Of a stretch of DNA of 64,000 nucleotides, positions 49,491-59,515 are shown in pieces (positions within the stretch are counted from its first letter, which is position 1; each line of letters begins with the position of its first letter). The notes beneath the pieces are model-generated. The model did not search any database. It had not been told where the DNA came from and worked only from the letters and a program-made list of their open reading frames with translations. The stretch comes from Ampelomyces quisqualis (lineage: Eukaryota > Ascomycota > Dothideomycetes > Pleosporales > Phaeosphaeriaceae): assembly GCA_018398575.1 (NCBI GenBank), contig JAGTXZ010000006.1, positions 372,001 through 436,000 on the forward strand, given 5' to 3'. The translations under genes and the position numbers were made by a program.

Positions 49491-51945
49491 ATGTCTCTAT
49501 CTAAACAAGCGCTAAAATAAGCGCTTACAGATAATAGTGCAAAGGTTAGGCTTTTAGAGAATGTAACCTTAGAACTAATATACTAAAAACTAAGACGCTG
49601 CAGATACTAAAAACTATCTAGACTCTAACGCTACTATTTTTAAGCCTTAACTCTAGTGTTAAAACAGATGTACAACTAACTACTACACTAGCCTAACTAA
49701 AAAGTTACCTAATAAGATAGCTTAGAGATTAAATACTGTACACTTTTAGATCTATAGCCTTACTTGCTTATTAACAAGAGAAATCTAGACGTAGTAGTAG
49801 TATAAGTATAACAAGCTAACACAAACTAAAAACCTATAAGACTAATATATAGAAAATATTAGTAGTTAAAAATAAACTGCTATTAGACTTAAGGCTGTTA
49901 TATTATAGAAAGATGCCTTGCTATATATAAATAAGTAGTTCTAACTATTATAGAGTTGCAACTCTTCTTATCTAGTGCAGACCTATTTAGGTTACTACTA
50001 TAAGAGAAAGAAAAATATTAGGTAAAGAAAAGTATATTACTAGAAAACAAGACTACACTAGAGAAGGCAAGAGTTATTCTAGTAACGCAACTACTTACTA
50101 ATAACAGAAAGATACTATATAGTATAGTAATAATACTATAGCTTAATATACGTAGGTATATATACGCCTAAATACTACTAGATACTTAGATAGAAGTATA
50201 GAATACTCTGCTGTTATTAGTTTAATTATATATTAGCTTAACACTGTATAAAGAAGCTACCTACTATATAGGTACTATTACAGCCTGCTAAGAATAGTAG
50301 CTAATAGTAGGCGCTTAGATACTAGACATATATAGTAACTTGTAGACCTACGTAATAAGGTAAGAACAAGTAGAAATTACTAGTGCCTATATAATAAACT
50401 ACCTAGACAAATAGGTTCTTAAGCCTAGTAAACTGCTTAAAGACTTTGTTTACTTACTATAAGACCTAAAGAATATAAGTATACCTCTAAAACAGCTATG
50501 CTAGCTAACTAAAGACAGCCTAAATCTACTAGATTTCTAAACTCTAGTCTTATAGTAGTAATAGCATAGTTATTCTATAATAACAGAAAATAGAGTATTA
50601 CTATAATAACTAGAAATTAAAAGAAGTTTAATAAACTAAGTGCAAATATAGTAGCACTAATAGGCTTAGTTATATTTAATATAATAAGAGAATTTAATAA
50701 CAACAGTACTAGAAAAACTATACTCTTCTATAGACACACTATAAAAGGTATATTTCAAGTTCTATATATAGCATTAGCTAATAGAAAGTAGACTACTTTA
50801 ATACTATTTGTAAAAATAGAAGAACCTAGAAGGCATTTAATAGATTCTTATATAAGATAATATATAACAGGATATTACTGTACATACAAACTAACAAGAG
50901 AATAATAGAGCTAATATTTTAGTGCTAAAGAATACCTATAATAACAATATAGATAATATCCTAGCTAACTATATAAAAGAAGAGTAAGATTACTATAATG
51001 CGCTTATAGATAATTGTAATAATAAAGAGAAGAAGAAGGCAAACTGCTTAATAGAAAAGAATAGAAAGAAGAATGTTAGAAAGAAAAAGAAAGTTCTATA
51101 CAGAGACACTAATAATATAAGTAGGTCTAAACGTAATATAATATATAATAACTTATATAGAGTACTATCTATATACGTGTGCGTAAAGTATTAGGTAAAG
51201 TAAAAGATGTTTTACTAGAAGAGTATAAACATATAGATAAACTTGTACTAGAATACCTTTATAAAGTAGATAAATAGCTATAGTTTAAGAACTATAGAGG
51301 TTGCTAGAGCATTGTAGCAGAAGACGTATAGAAAGAATTTTTAACGTAGGCCTATAATATTATAATTAAAGGCAACATACTTAACGTAATTACCTTAACT
51401 AAAGAGAAATAGTAACTAAAACTAGACAAGTGTAATAGGTTAGTGTAATAGTATAAAGAAGAAATTAAGTGTTATTAAGTAGTTGTAAATAGCAGGCGTA
51501 GTAAATGTTATAATAACTTAATATACTTTTACTAGTATAACGCATAGATACTGTTAGGTTAGCCTTAATATAACGTAATAGTATAGACTACTATAGCAGA
51601 TAGTGCAGCACTAGCAGATACAGCACATAATTCTAATATAACTAACTAGTAAGATAGTTACTACTCTATAAGTAGTAGTAGTAGTTATAGCTGTCTATAT
51701 ATAGAGCGCGTTGTGTACCTACTAACTTATACTCTATAGAACGTTAAGCCTAGTAGCTGCGTCTAGGCTAGTCTTCTTTTTAAGAAGCGTAATTTAACTA
51801 TGCTATACTTAATTAAAAAGCCTATATAACTAGATAAGGAGAACTAGCTTAGTTAGCCTACGCTATAAGAGTGTAAAGATATAGGTAGCTAGCTATAGTA
51901 TATAGTTCTACTAGTGCTATAGTACTTAATAGTCCTTAACTATTA
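49491..51945 (+). pseudogene. Unidentified gene A of giant transposon, copy 2
   Basis: An ATG at 49491 opens a frame (MSLSKQALK) that continues for about 550 codons with only RIP-type TAA/TAG stops. It shifts near 51150, where an intron or indel is likely, and continues to about 51945, giving roughly 780 residues. Recognisable features are compositional: a basic Lys/Asn-rich, probably disordered section near 51000-51110 (EKKKANCLIEKNRKKNVRKK), Gln/Trp-derived stops in probable helices before it, and an acidic-to-Ser-rich section near 51590-51680. No zinc finger, catalytic motif or membrane segment was recognised. It is preserved in both copies next to the right (here) terminus, so it is an integral part of the element. 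Confidence 0.5.
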
Positions 51946-52163
51946 AATCTAGCAATACTAGCAACACTAGCAATACTAGTAATAAAAGTAATACAGGCAA
52001 TATAAGTAATATAGGTAACTTACTATTAGGTTACTGTTAGGTTGCTAGCAACTAGAAGTAAGTAGGGCAACTTTAGCAAATTGTCTAGTAGACAGTATTG
52101 CTGTTAAGCAGCTGCAGGTCGCCGCAACTAGGCTAACTAGACAAATCTTAATTTTTTCTAATA
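51940..52163. repeat. Terminal and subterminal repeats, copy 2 right end
   Basis: Reverse complement of the left end of copy 1: runs of AGCAATACTAGCAACACTAG, then GTCTAGTAGACAGTATTGCT and the terminal TTTTTTCTAATA. The AG at 52164-52165 is the target duplication. Confidence 0.75.
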
Positions 52164-52217
52164 AGGTTTCTGCTATTAGACTTTAGGTAGTTTATATAGA
52201 ACCTTAGGTATATACTA

Positions 52218-52627
52218 GTAAATAGGTAGAGAGTATACTCTATTAGGTGCTAGCTAGGTAGAGGTTAAATTAATTATAGGTTAAGTATAGATTAGAGTTA
52301 TAATAGTTAAATTTGTAACCTAACTTCTACTCTTCTATTTTACGCTAGTAGTAGATAGAGGTAGAAGTAGAGTTGTATAGACTCTAGGTAAAGGTTAGAG
52401 TAGGTTTAGCCTATTTAAAACTGTGTTAAAAACCTGTAATAACTTAAATAGATACTAAATTTTCTTTTTAGAGGTACTTCTATCACGTTATACTCTAACT
52501 CTAACTTACTATTAACCTTAACGTCTACTCTTACCTACTTTAGCGTAAAAAGATTAGGTAAAGAGTAGAGTAGACTTAGAGTCTTACGTAAAGCTACTCT
52601 AACTCTACTTAACTTCTACCTATTTAC
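52218..52627. mobile_element. TA-flanked 410-bp miniature element (copy A)
   Basis: Terminal inverted repeats GTAAATAGGTAGAG and CTTCTACCTATTTAC are flanked by TA at 52216-52217 and 52628-52629. The interior is rich in short AGGTAGAGGTTA-like words and their complements, with no coding frame. A related element lies in opposite orientation at 55672-56124. The TA duplication and size suggest a Tc1/mariner-type MITE, unrelated to the CGTTAGG family. Confidence 0.8.
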
Positions 52628-52639
52628 TACTATACTTAG

Positions 52640-53700
52640 GTAGACTCTAAGAGAGGTACTTAGTTTTACTATATATAGAGAAATAACTCTTATTATAGTA
52701 TATTTCCTATTCTTCTAGTCTAGCTTCTTTAAAGGCTACTTATTAGATATAGAAGCTCTGTATTATAAGTAGACCTTATCCTCTACTCTATACTCTAGAA
52801 ATTTCTATTAATAATAGTTAGCTTACTATTTCTGTTATTCTTATAATTCTACTATTCTTACTTATATATAGCTAATAGTATTCTTAAACGTTTCTACTAT
52901 AGCTTTTACTATAACTATTTTATTCTTTCTAGCTTCTTATTAATTGTAAAGACTCTAGATATTATATACTTTAATTAGATCTATATTATAACTATGCTAT
53001 AGAAAGAATAGGCTAACGCTAGTAGAAGCTAAGTTTCTACTTATAGTAGCTATCTAGGCTATAGAGCGTAAAAAGGCCTAGTTAGTCTAGTCCCAGCTTA
53101 TAAAAGCCTATAGATAAGCTTCTACTATACTATTTATTCTTTCTATAGCCCTATTACTTTGTAGATAGTAGGCAGTAGAGATCTATTTCTAAATCTCTTA
53201 GTCTCTATATAACGTTTCCTAGAATTAGCTAGTAAATTATAACTCTTAGTCTAAAACAATAGTATTAGAGAGCTAGTAGTATACTACAACTCTTTTAAGA
53301 AACGCTATTACTATAGTCTATACTCTAAGATTAGAGAGTAGTGCTAGGACTAAGTTCTTACTTAGCCTATCTATTATAACTATTAAGTAGCGTATACTAT
53401 AGCTTAGCAAGAGTCTAATAATAAAGTCTATAAACAATTTCTTTTATATCTAGTATAGAAGTAGAAGTAGTAGTCTAAGTAGTTTCTATTTTAGTTTTCT
53501 CTAGAGTTTAGTTTAGCTATAGATTATATAGTTCTATATATTCTATTAGATACTTAATAATATACTAGGCTAATAGTAATCCTAGGTAAGTATAGCGTAG
53601 GTATTTTCTATTTCTAGGTGCCTAGTAAGAGGAAAGTTATAGTAGTTACTAATAATCTTAGTCTATAGTACTTTATTATAAGGTACCTATATCTATTCTT
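52640..53700 (-). pseudogene. Gypsy integrase remnant
   Basis: On the minus strand about 53050-53200 decodes to STAYYLQSNRAIERINSIVE, the Gypsy integrase core block that normally reads STAYHPQ-DG-TER-N, followed by AYL-AFISWD-TN-A. Near 52700-52780 VEDKVYL-YR and PLKKLDQKNRKYTI match the post-catalytic region of chromovirus integrases. The chromodomain that follows in the intact element now lies at 32235-32375 beyond giant copy 2. All frames carry RIP stops. Confidence 0.75.
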
Positions 53701-54849
53701 AATAGAGTAACTAATTAGAGTTACCTAATAAGTACTCTATAAGTAATACTTTTAGGCTAAGGTAAGAGAGAAATTTCTTCTATTCTAGTTAGATAGCTTC
53801 TTATACTTTTGTGTATACTTTATTATTAAGAACAGCTAGGTCTTATACCTATTTTATGTTATTATATTCGGCTAGGTTCTTTTCTAGTAGGCTATAGAGC
53901 TACCTTATTTTCTCTAATAATAAGAATAGTCTATCTCTTTATTATCTTTATCTGCAAGTATATTATAGTAGGCTAGGTTCTCTTCTAATAAGTTATAGAG
54001 CTACTTTTATCTTTCCTAATTATAAAGATAATCTATCTTCTTTCTAGAAGCGTCTACTCTATTATTATCTTTGTTTATAAGTAAAGTTTAGAGTCTCTTC
54101 TTGTACTATTCTTATCTAGAGTACTTATTACCCTGCGCTCTTTATAGGTTTTAGATACTTAGAAATTAGATACTTTTCTTATTAATTCTACTGTTAGTTT
54201 TATAGTTAGAGACTAGAAGTTAGAACATTTATAATTATACTTATTTATTAGCTCTACTTTGTAGAAGGTTCTGTTTCTTTCTTAATAAAGTATTAGCCCT
54301 ACTATTTATATTACTTAGTTAATATTAGAAGCTTATATTAAATAGACTAAGAAACTCTACCTATTATATATATTATTCTATAAACAAATACATTGTTATA
54401 AAGTATTCTAAGTTCTTATAGTTAGTAAATATAGTAAAGTGTTCTATACGTTAGAATTCTATTCTCTATTACTTAAGGTACTTTATTACTACTAATAGTT
54501 CTTTATTATATATTGTGTAGTTAACTTCTACTATATTATTCTTAAAAGAATAGTAGGCTACTACCTAGAGTAGTCTATCTCTTCTGTACTAGAATAGTAC
54601 TCTACTAGTTAACTATCCTAAAGCTTTATATTTAACTATAGTCTTAAAGTTTATATTAAAGTTTACTAATAATAGTTTAGTAATAAAAGCCTTTTTAAGC
54701 TTCTAGAACGTAAATTACTACTCTATTCTCTATTAAAAGTTTATATTCTTTCTAGTAAGATAAGTAAATAGTAAAGCTAGTTTTAAAAACTTCTTAATAA
54801 ACTAGTAGTAGAAGTTAGCAAATACAATAAAGCTACGTACTCCTTTTAT
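53701..54849 (-). pseudogene. Gypsy RNase H and integrase N-terminal region
   Basis: By position between reverse transcriptase and integrase core this should hold RNase H and the integrase zinc-binding domain. The frame is RIP-broken and I did not identify individual catalytic residues, so the assignment rests on order only. Between about 53860 and 54020 a segment (GCTAGGTTCTYTTCTARTA, ATCTTTATCTTAGCGT-type) is repeated imperfectly in tandem. Confidence 0.4.
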
Positions 54850-55600
54850 AGTTTTTAGTAGTTTCTAAGACTTGATAGCCTTAACCTTCTTAGAGTCTAT
54901 ACTTACCTCTTTTTCTACTTTAATAATAAACCTAAGGTATTTTGTTTTCTTTTCTCTAAACTTACTTTTCTCTATATTAAGATATAGTCTTATAGCACTA
55001 AGCTTCTATACTACTTTCTTTACTTTCTTTTCTAGTCTAACTTAAAACTACTAGTGTATATAAGTATATTATTAATATATATAGAATAGAAGTTATTAAG
55101 GTATTTATAGAAAGTCTAGTTAATATAACGCTAGAATATACTTAAAGTGTTTGCAAGTCTAAAGAGTATTACTAGCTATTTATATAGGCTAAAGCGTATC
55201 TAGAAGGCTATCTTCTACTTATTACCTTTTACTATTCTTATTTTATAAAACGCCTAGATAACATTAACCTTTATAAACTACTTAGCTTCTAAGATCTAGG
55301 CTAATATTTCCTATATAAGAAGTAAAAGGTACTAGTCTTTCTTAGTTATAGTGTTTAGAGTATAATAGTTTACGTAGAACTAAAAGCCTCTACCTAGTTT
55401 CTTTGCAAACAGAATAGGCACTAAAGCGCTAGAATAGCTTATATAGATAAAGTCTCTATTTAAGTATAATATAAGTTTCTTATATAGTACTAAAAGTTTC
55501 TCTTAAAATATACTATAGAGTAGTTCTTAGAAGACTTCTACTAGTTTTCTATCTTTCTCTATTAGTTCTATTAAGTAGTTAATAGATAGTTCTGTCTAAG
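54850..55600 (-). pseudogene. Gypsy reverse transcriptase remnant
   Basis: The minus strand decodes to SSALVPILFAKKLGRGF-FY, VNYYTLNTITKKD-Y near 55330-55440 (normally VDYR-LN-ITKKDRYPLP). Near 55055-55110 it reads FYSIYINNILIYT, the polymerase active-site box with both catalytic Asp changed to Asn, a change RIP makes. Order and spacing are those of Ty3/Gypsy. Numerous TAG codons replace Trp and Gln. Confidence 0.8.
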
Positions 55601-55671
55601 AAAGTAGAAGGTTAGCTTTTATCTATAAGAAGACCTTATATTTATCTCTTAAGTATTCTAGAAGTATAGTA

Positions 55672-56124
55672 GTAAATAGGTAGAGGTTAGATTAAGGTTA
55701 GGTACCTTTACGTAAGACCTAACACCTACCCTAACCTCTACCTAATAACTTTATACTAAAAGTAGGTTAAGGTTAAGTAGAGGTTAATTAAAAGTAAGGT
55801 TAGGTTAAGGTCTAACGTAATAGGGGCTAGCTTAGGAGCTAGGTAAAAAAAAATTCTTTTGATCTACTTTAACCTACTTCTTTTGTTAAAACTTAAGTTA
55901 TTATAGGGTTTTATTACAGAACCTAAATAGGTACCCCTAACCTAACTATAACTAAACCTCTACGCAAATTAAATAGTAACCTAACCTAAACTCTACCTAA
56001 ACTCTATAGAAACTAAACCTAAATACTACTCTAGCTTCTAAGTAACTTCTACCTTACTCTACCTACCTTATACTTTACTCTAACCTAACCTCTACTTGTA
56101 GGCAGGTACTCTAAACCTATTTAC
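55672..56124. mobile_element. TA-flanked 453-bp miniature element (copy B)
   Basis: Terminal repeats GTAAATAGGTAGAGG and AACCTATTTAC are flanked by TA at 55670-55671 and 56125-56126. Internally homologous to 52218-52627 in reverse orientation (shared TAATAACTTAA and CCTATTTAGG-type blocks). It keeps many GGTTAGGT and CTAACCTA words. It is inserted in the Gypsy pol region upstream of the reverse transcriptase core. Confidence 0.8.
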
Positions 56125-56849
56125 TAGCGTATCTAGAAGTACTTTTTAAAAGTCTACTATAACTCTTGTTTTTAGAGCTTTTTAGATATCTACTAGAAAT
56201 ACTATATATACGTAGATAGATTTATTCTTCTATACTCTATTAATCTAGGTAGAGTATACTACTATTATAATATTCTATAGAAAGAAAAGTTTTCTTCTTT
56301 TCTAGCTCTCTACCTTTATTTTTATAGAGTAAATATATACTAACTTTTTAGCTAGAGCTATATTAATATTATACTAATCTATATATAAGCAGCCTAATAA
56401 TAGGTTATACTTATTATCTTTCTCTAATTTATAGGCCTAAATTATTTCTTTATATCTATCTATATTAATTCTTGTTTTAACTACTATACTTATCTAGGTC
56501 TAGGCGCCTATAAGACCTAAAATCTTTCCTAGAGTTACTTTTCTACGCTTTAACTTATTCTTATAGATATATTTTACTAAAGTAATAGTATAGATAAGGC
56601 AACTTATATTAATTAATATAAATATAATTACTAATTTATTAATAATTCTATGTATAGTAATAGGTTCTCTATCTAGCTATTTCTTTTAAAAATATTAAAA
56701 TTCTCTTTCTTTCTTTAAAATTAAATTACTGTACTTCTGTCTGCGTCTTAAGGTAGAAGTTACTTATTTTCTAAGCTTATGTCTTTAGAAGTACCCTTTA
56801 CTTTCTTATCTTTAGTTTTTATAGAGGTAATTTTTACTAGCTTAGAAGG

Positions 56850-57900
56850 TAGAGATAAGTTATACTTATTAGTATAATATCTAGACTTACTATAGTGTAA
56901 GTATAAATTATTCTACCTTCTATAGAATCTTTTCTTTTTTATAGCCTAATTTACTTTTTTCTTATTATAGAGGCTTTTATTAGGCCTTTCTAAGTAACCT
57001 CTTATAGGCTTTTATTCTATAGGCTTTCTAGCGTAGCTCTTTCTCTTTAGGTAGTTACTACTAAGTTTAGCCTAAAATAAATTTTCTTTAATAACTACAA
57101 CTTAGTCTATTAAGTTATAGATAATCTACTCTACCTAGGTATCTATTAAGATTATCTAGTCCTATAGATTCTATTATATAGTACTTAGATACCTTATTTT
57201 TAGGTTTACTTTATTATTTTCTTTACCTTAATTATAAGCTAGCCTTATAAACTCTACGTTTAAGTTCTATTAAGAAGTTTTATTTTATTAGATTATTTAG
57301 AGCTTTTTCTAAGCTCTTTCTACGTATAGTTTCTCTCTATATTAGTTATTAAGAAACTTCTATAGTTTAGAAGTAGGCTCTAATAGGTTTTGTATTATCT
57401 GAAATAAAGCTATATTTATAGCTATTTCTTTAAGGTAGTTAAAAATATACTTTACTTTAGACTCTAAACCTATACTACTATACTCTAGTTTATACTTTAT
57501 CTAAGTCTAGAATATATAATATTTTCTTAAGTTTTTACAAAGAGCTTCTAGGTCTAGAACCTTATATGTTTTTTAAATAGATAGGTTTTTAGTAAAGGTT
57601 CCTAAATAGCTAGAAGCTGTAGAAAAGAACAAATAAGTTATAAGTCTTATAACTTATTCTTATAGCAATCTTATAAGCTCTATTAAGTCTAGCTTAGATT
57701 TTACTAGAGCTTTCTCTTTATCTTCTAAGAGTTTAGTAATAGAAAACTTACTAAGCTTTCTCTATACTAGTGCGTTTTTAAGGCTATTAGATAGTAGTTA
57801 TTTTTTTAGCTACTACTTATCTAGGTTAGAGTAGTTATTAATAATTATCTAGTTAAATTCTAATTTAATTGTAGACCTTAGGACACTTTTACATCCTATT
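56850..57900 (-). pseudogene. Gypsy gag remnant with zinc knuckle
   Basis: The minus strand shows a retrotransposon gag-like helical region near 57300-57480 (ESKVKYIFNYLKEIAINIAL, then LYVERAQ-KLQ). Downstream at 56862-56903 a knuckle reads Y-x2-Y-x4-Y-x4-Y. Its spacing is exactly C-x2-C-x4-H-x4-C, with every Cys (TGY) and His (CAY) turned into Tyr (TAY) by RIP. Position just inside the 5' LTR and upstream of pol fits gag. Confidence 0.75.
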
Positions 57901-58009
57901 CTAATAGCTTATACTATTATCTCTTAGACTGTTATAGAAATAGTTGTATTTTCTATAGTAGAAGTTTACTAATAGCCTTATAGCCTAGTTAGAGATAATT
58001 AAATTTAAT

Positions 58010-58743
58010 TGTAAGAAAGCTAACTCTTAGAGTAGTTACCAAAATATAAAGATTATAAATTTAATACCTATAGCTAATTGTTAAGACTATTAGTCTAGTA
58101 GCAAATAATAAGAATACTAGTATAGACTAAGGTATAGCTAAGGTTAGTTTTTGCAGATAGGTGCAGAGTTGCTTTAGATACAAAGAGTATTGTTACTAAG
58201 ACAGTAAAGGCTATAGCTTTCTAAAAAAAGTAATAATAGTTAAAAAGCTAGTTACTAACTTAAGCGTCTGTAATATAAGTTAAATACAATAATCTATAAG
58301 AGTTTATTATTATTTCTATATACTTAGTCTTTCTTATAGTTCTTATTATTCTTAATTATTATTACAGATTCTTATAGTTTCTTGTTGTAAGAAATAGTAA
58401 GACTAAATAAGACTAATAAGAAGGTTACGTAACATACTTAGTGTGCTATGTCCCTATACTAGGTCTAAGTCTTGTAACCTATTCTCTTGTTTATTTATAA
58501 CGTCTTATATTTCCTATTAGAGGTTTATAACACTAATACTAGGTCCTAAAGGTTTTATAGTAGCTACCTAGACTCTAAATATTCTAGTCTAGAGTACTAT
58601 TTAAGTTCTAGTCTATAGTAGTATTTAGGTTCTAGGCTCTAGACCTTTTATAGTGCTCTAGTATAAAAGATACTAGAGCCTCTTATTCTAGAACCTAAGG
58701 TTTTTATATAACTAAGAGATTCTCTAGATAGTAGACTATTGTA
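58010..58743 (-). repeat. Gypsy 5' LTR (right), interrupted
   Basis: Homologous to 29972-30222 but split by a 454-bp solo LTR between 58078 and 58533. It also has a short extra segment around 58595-58625 where CTAGTCTAGAGTAGTATTTAGG-type sequence is doubled. Followed by the target duplication TTTGC. Confidence 0.85.
58079..58532. mobile_element. Solo LTR nested in the Gypsy LTR
   Basis: It starts TGTTAAGAC and ends TTTATAACA, with a perfect 5-bp duplication CTAAT at 58074-58078 and 58533-58537. The uninterrupted sequence is seen in the other LTR (AGCTAATACTAGG near 30036). No internal coding region, so it is a solo LTR of another retrotransposon family left by recombination. Confidence 0.85.
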
Positions 58744-58902
58744 TTTGCAAAAATTTAGTATTTTAATTAGAGGTAGCGTTTTAGCTAAATTTTAGTATTA
58801 TAATTATATTAGTTTTGCTATTTAAGATTTCGATTTTATTAGCTATCTAAACTTACCTAAAATAATATTAGTATACTCTATCTATACCTACTAATCTCTA
58901 AA

Positions 58903-59040
58903 TCTTAGTAAGACTATTAGTTTAGAGTAAATAATAAGAGTACTAGTATAGAGTAGAGCATAGCTAGATTAGTTATTATAGATAGATAAGAGTAACTTTA
59001 GATATAAAAGGTATTATAACCCTAAAGAATATAACTGCTA
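58903..59040. repeat. Fragment related to the solo LTR
   Basis: TAAGACTATTAGTTTAGAGT, AATAATAAGAGTACTAGTATAGA and ACTTTAGATA match the first 130 bp of the solo LTR at 58079 with RIP-type and other differences. It seems to be a truncated LTR of the same family. Confidence 0.55.
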
Positions 59041-59238
59041 CTTAGCTAAGAGATTAATTAATTTATTCTTAATTAATAGTTATATCTTAACCTAAGTAAT
59101 TAGTACTTACTTATAGGACTTTTGGTTTACTTAATTAAATCTTTAATTATAGTTTAAAGTATTTATAAGCTAACTAGAGTTCTAGAACAATACTAGCTAA
59201 TTAGACTAGTAAGGCTAAGTATTAGTATATTATTTTTT

Positions 59239-59515
59239 TTAAAGCTAGATACTAGCTTAGAAAGTTTAATAAAGCTAAATACTAGTTTATTAAATTTAAG
59301 AAAGATAAATACTAGAATATTAATTTAAATCAAGCTTAATATTTAGTTGATTAGTTTTAATAGAGCTAGAAACTAGCCTATAAATTTAAATTAAGTTAAA
59401 GTATTAGGTTTATAACTTAAAATAAGGTTAAAATATTAAGTTTTTTAATTTTGATAAATCTAAATACTAGTTTCAAAATTTAAGAAAAGCTAAAAAATTT
59501 AGTTTATTAGTTTAA
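59239..59515. repeat. Diverged minisatellite, about 30 bp x 9
   Basis: Successive units resemble AAAGCTAAATACTAGTTTAT followed by TAAATTTAA, with the ATACTAG core recurring about every 30 bp. Units are well diverged and rich in A and T. No coding potential. Confidence 0.6.

Larger units (their letters stand above)
32435..52163. mobile_element. Giant Plavaka-type DNA transposon, copy 2 (inverted)
   Basis: This is the reverse complement of 5610-24895 along its whole length. It starts CGTTAGGAAAA and ends TTTTTTCTAATA (RIP-altered from TTTTTCCTAACG), flanked by AG at 32433-32434 and 52164-52165. Its 19,729 bp include an 846-bp insertion at 38768. It interrupts the Gypsy element between integrase and chromodomain. 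The target duplication differs from copy 1 (TT), so the copies arose by separate insertions, not by duplication of the locus. Both copies are heavily RIP-mutated with partly different substitutions, and retained bases are complementary between them. Confidence 0.88.
29972..58743 (-). mobile_element. Ty3/Gypsy chromovirus with nested insertions
   Basis: Two LTRs (29972-30222 and 58010-58743, the latter enlarged by an insertion) enclose remnants of gag, reverse transcriptase, integrase and chromodomain, all read on the minus strand. The target duplication is TTTAC at 29967-29971 and TTTGC at 58744-58748, a single G-to-A difference as RIP would cause. Removing the giant transposon (32435-52163), two small TA-flanked elements (52218-52627, 55672-56124) and a solo LTR (58079-58532) leaves an element of about 7.7 kb. 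It is a fungal retrotransposon made inactive by RIP stops in every domain. Confidence 0.85.

Noticed and set aside
55672..56124. Telomeric repeat tract
   Set aside because: GGTTAG-like words are irregular and occur on both strands inside a bounded TA-flanked element; not a terminal array.
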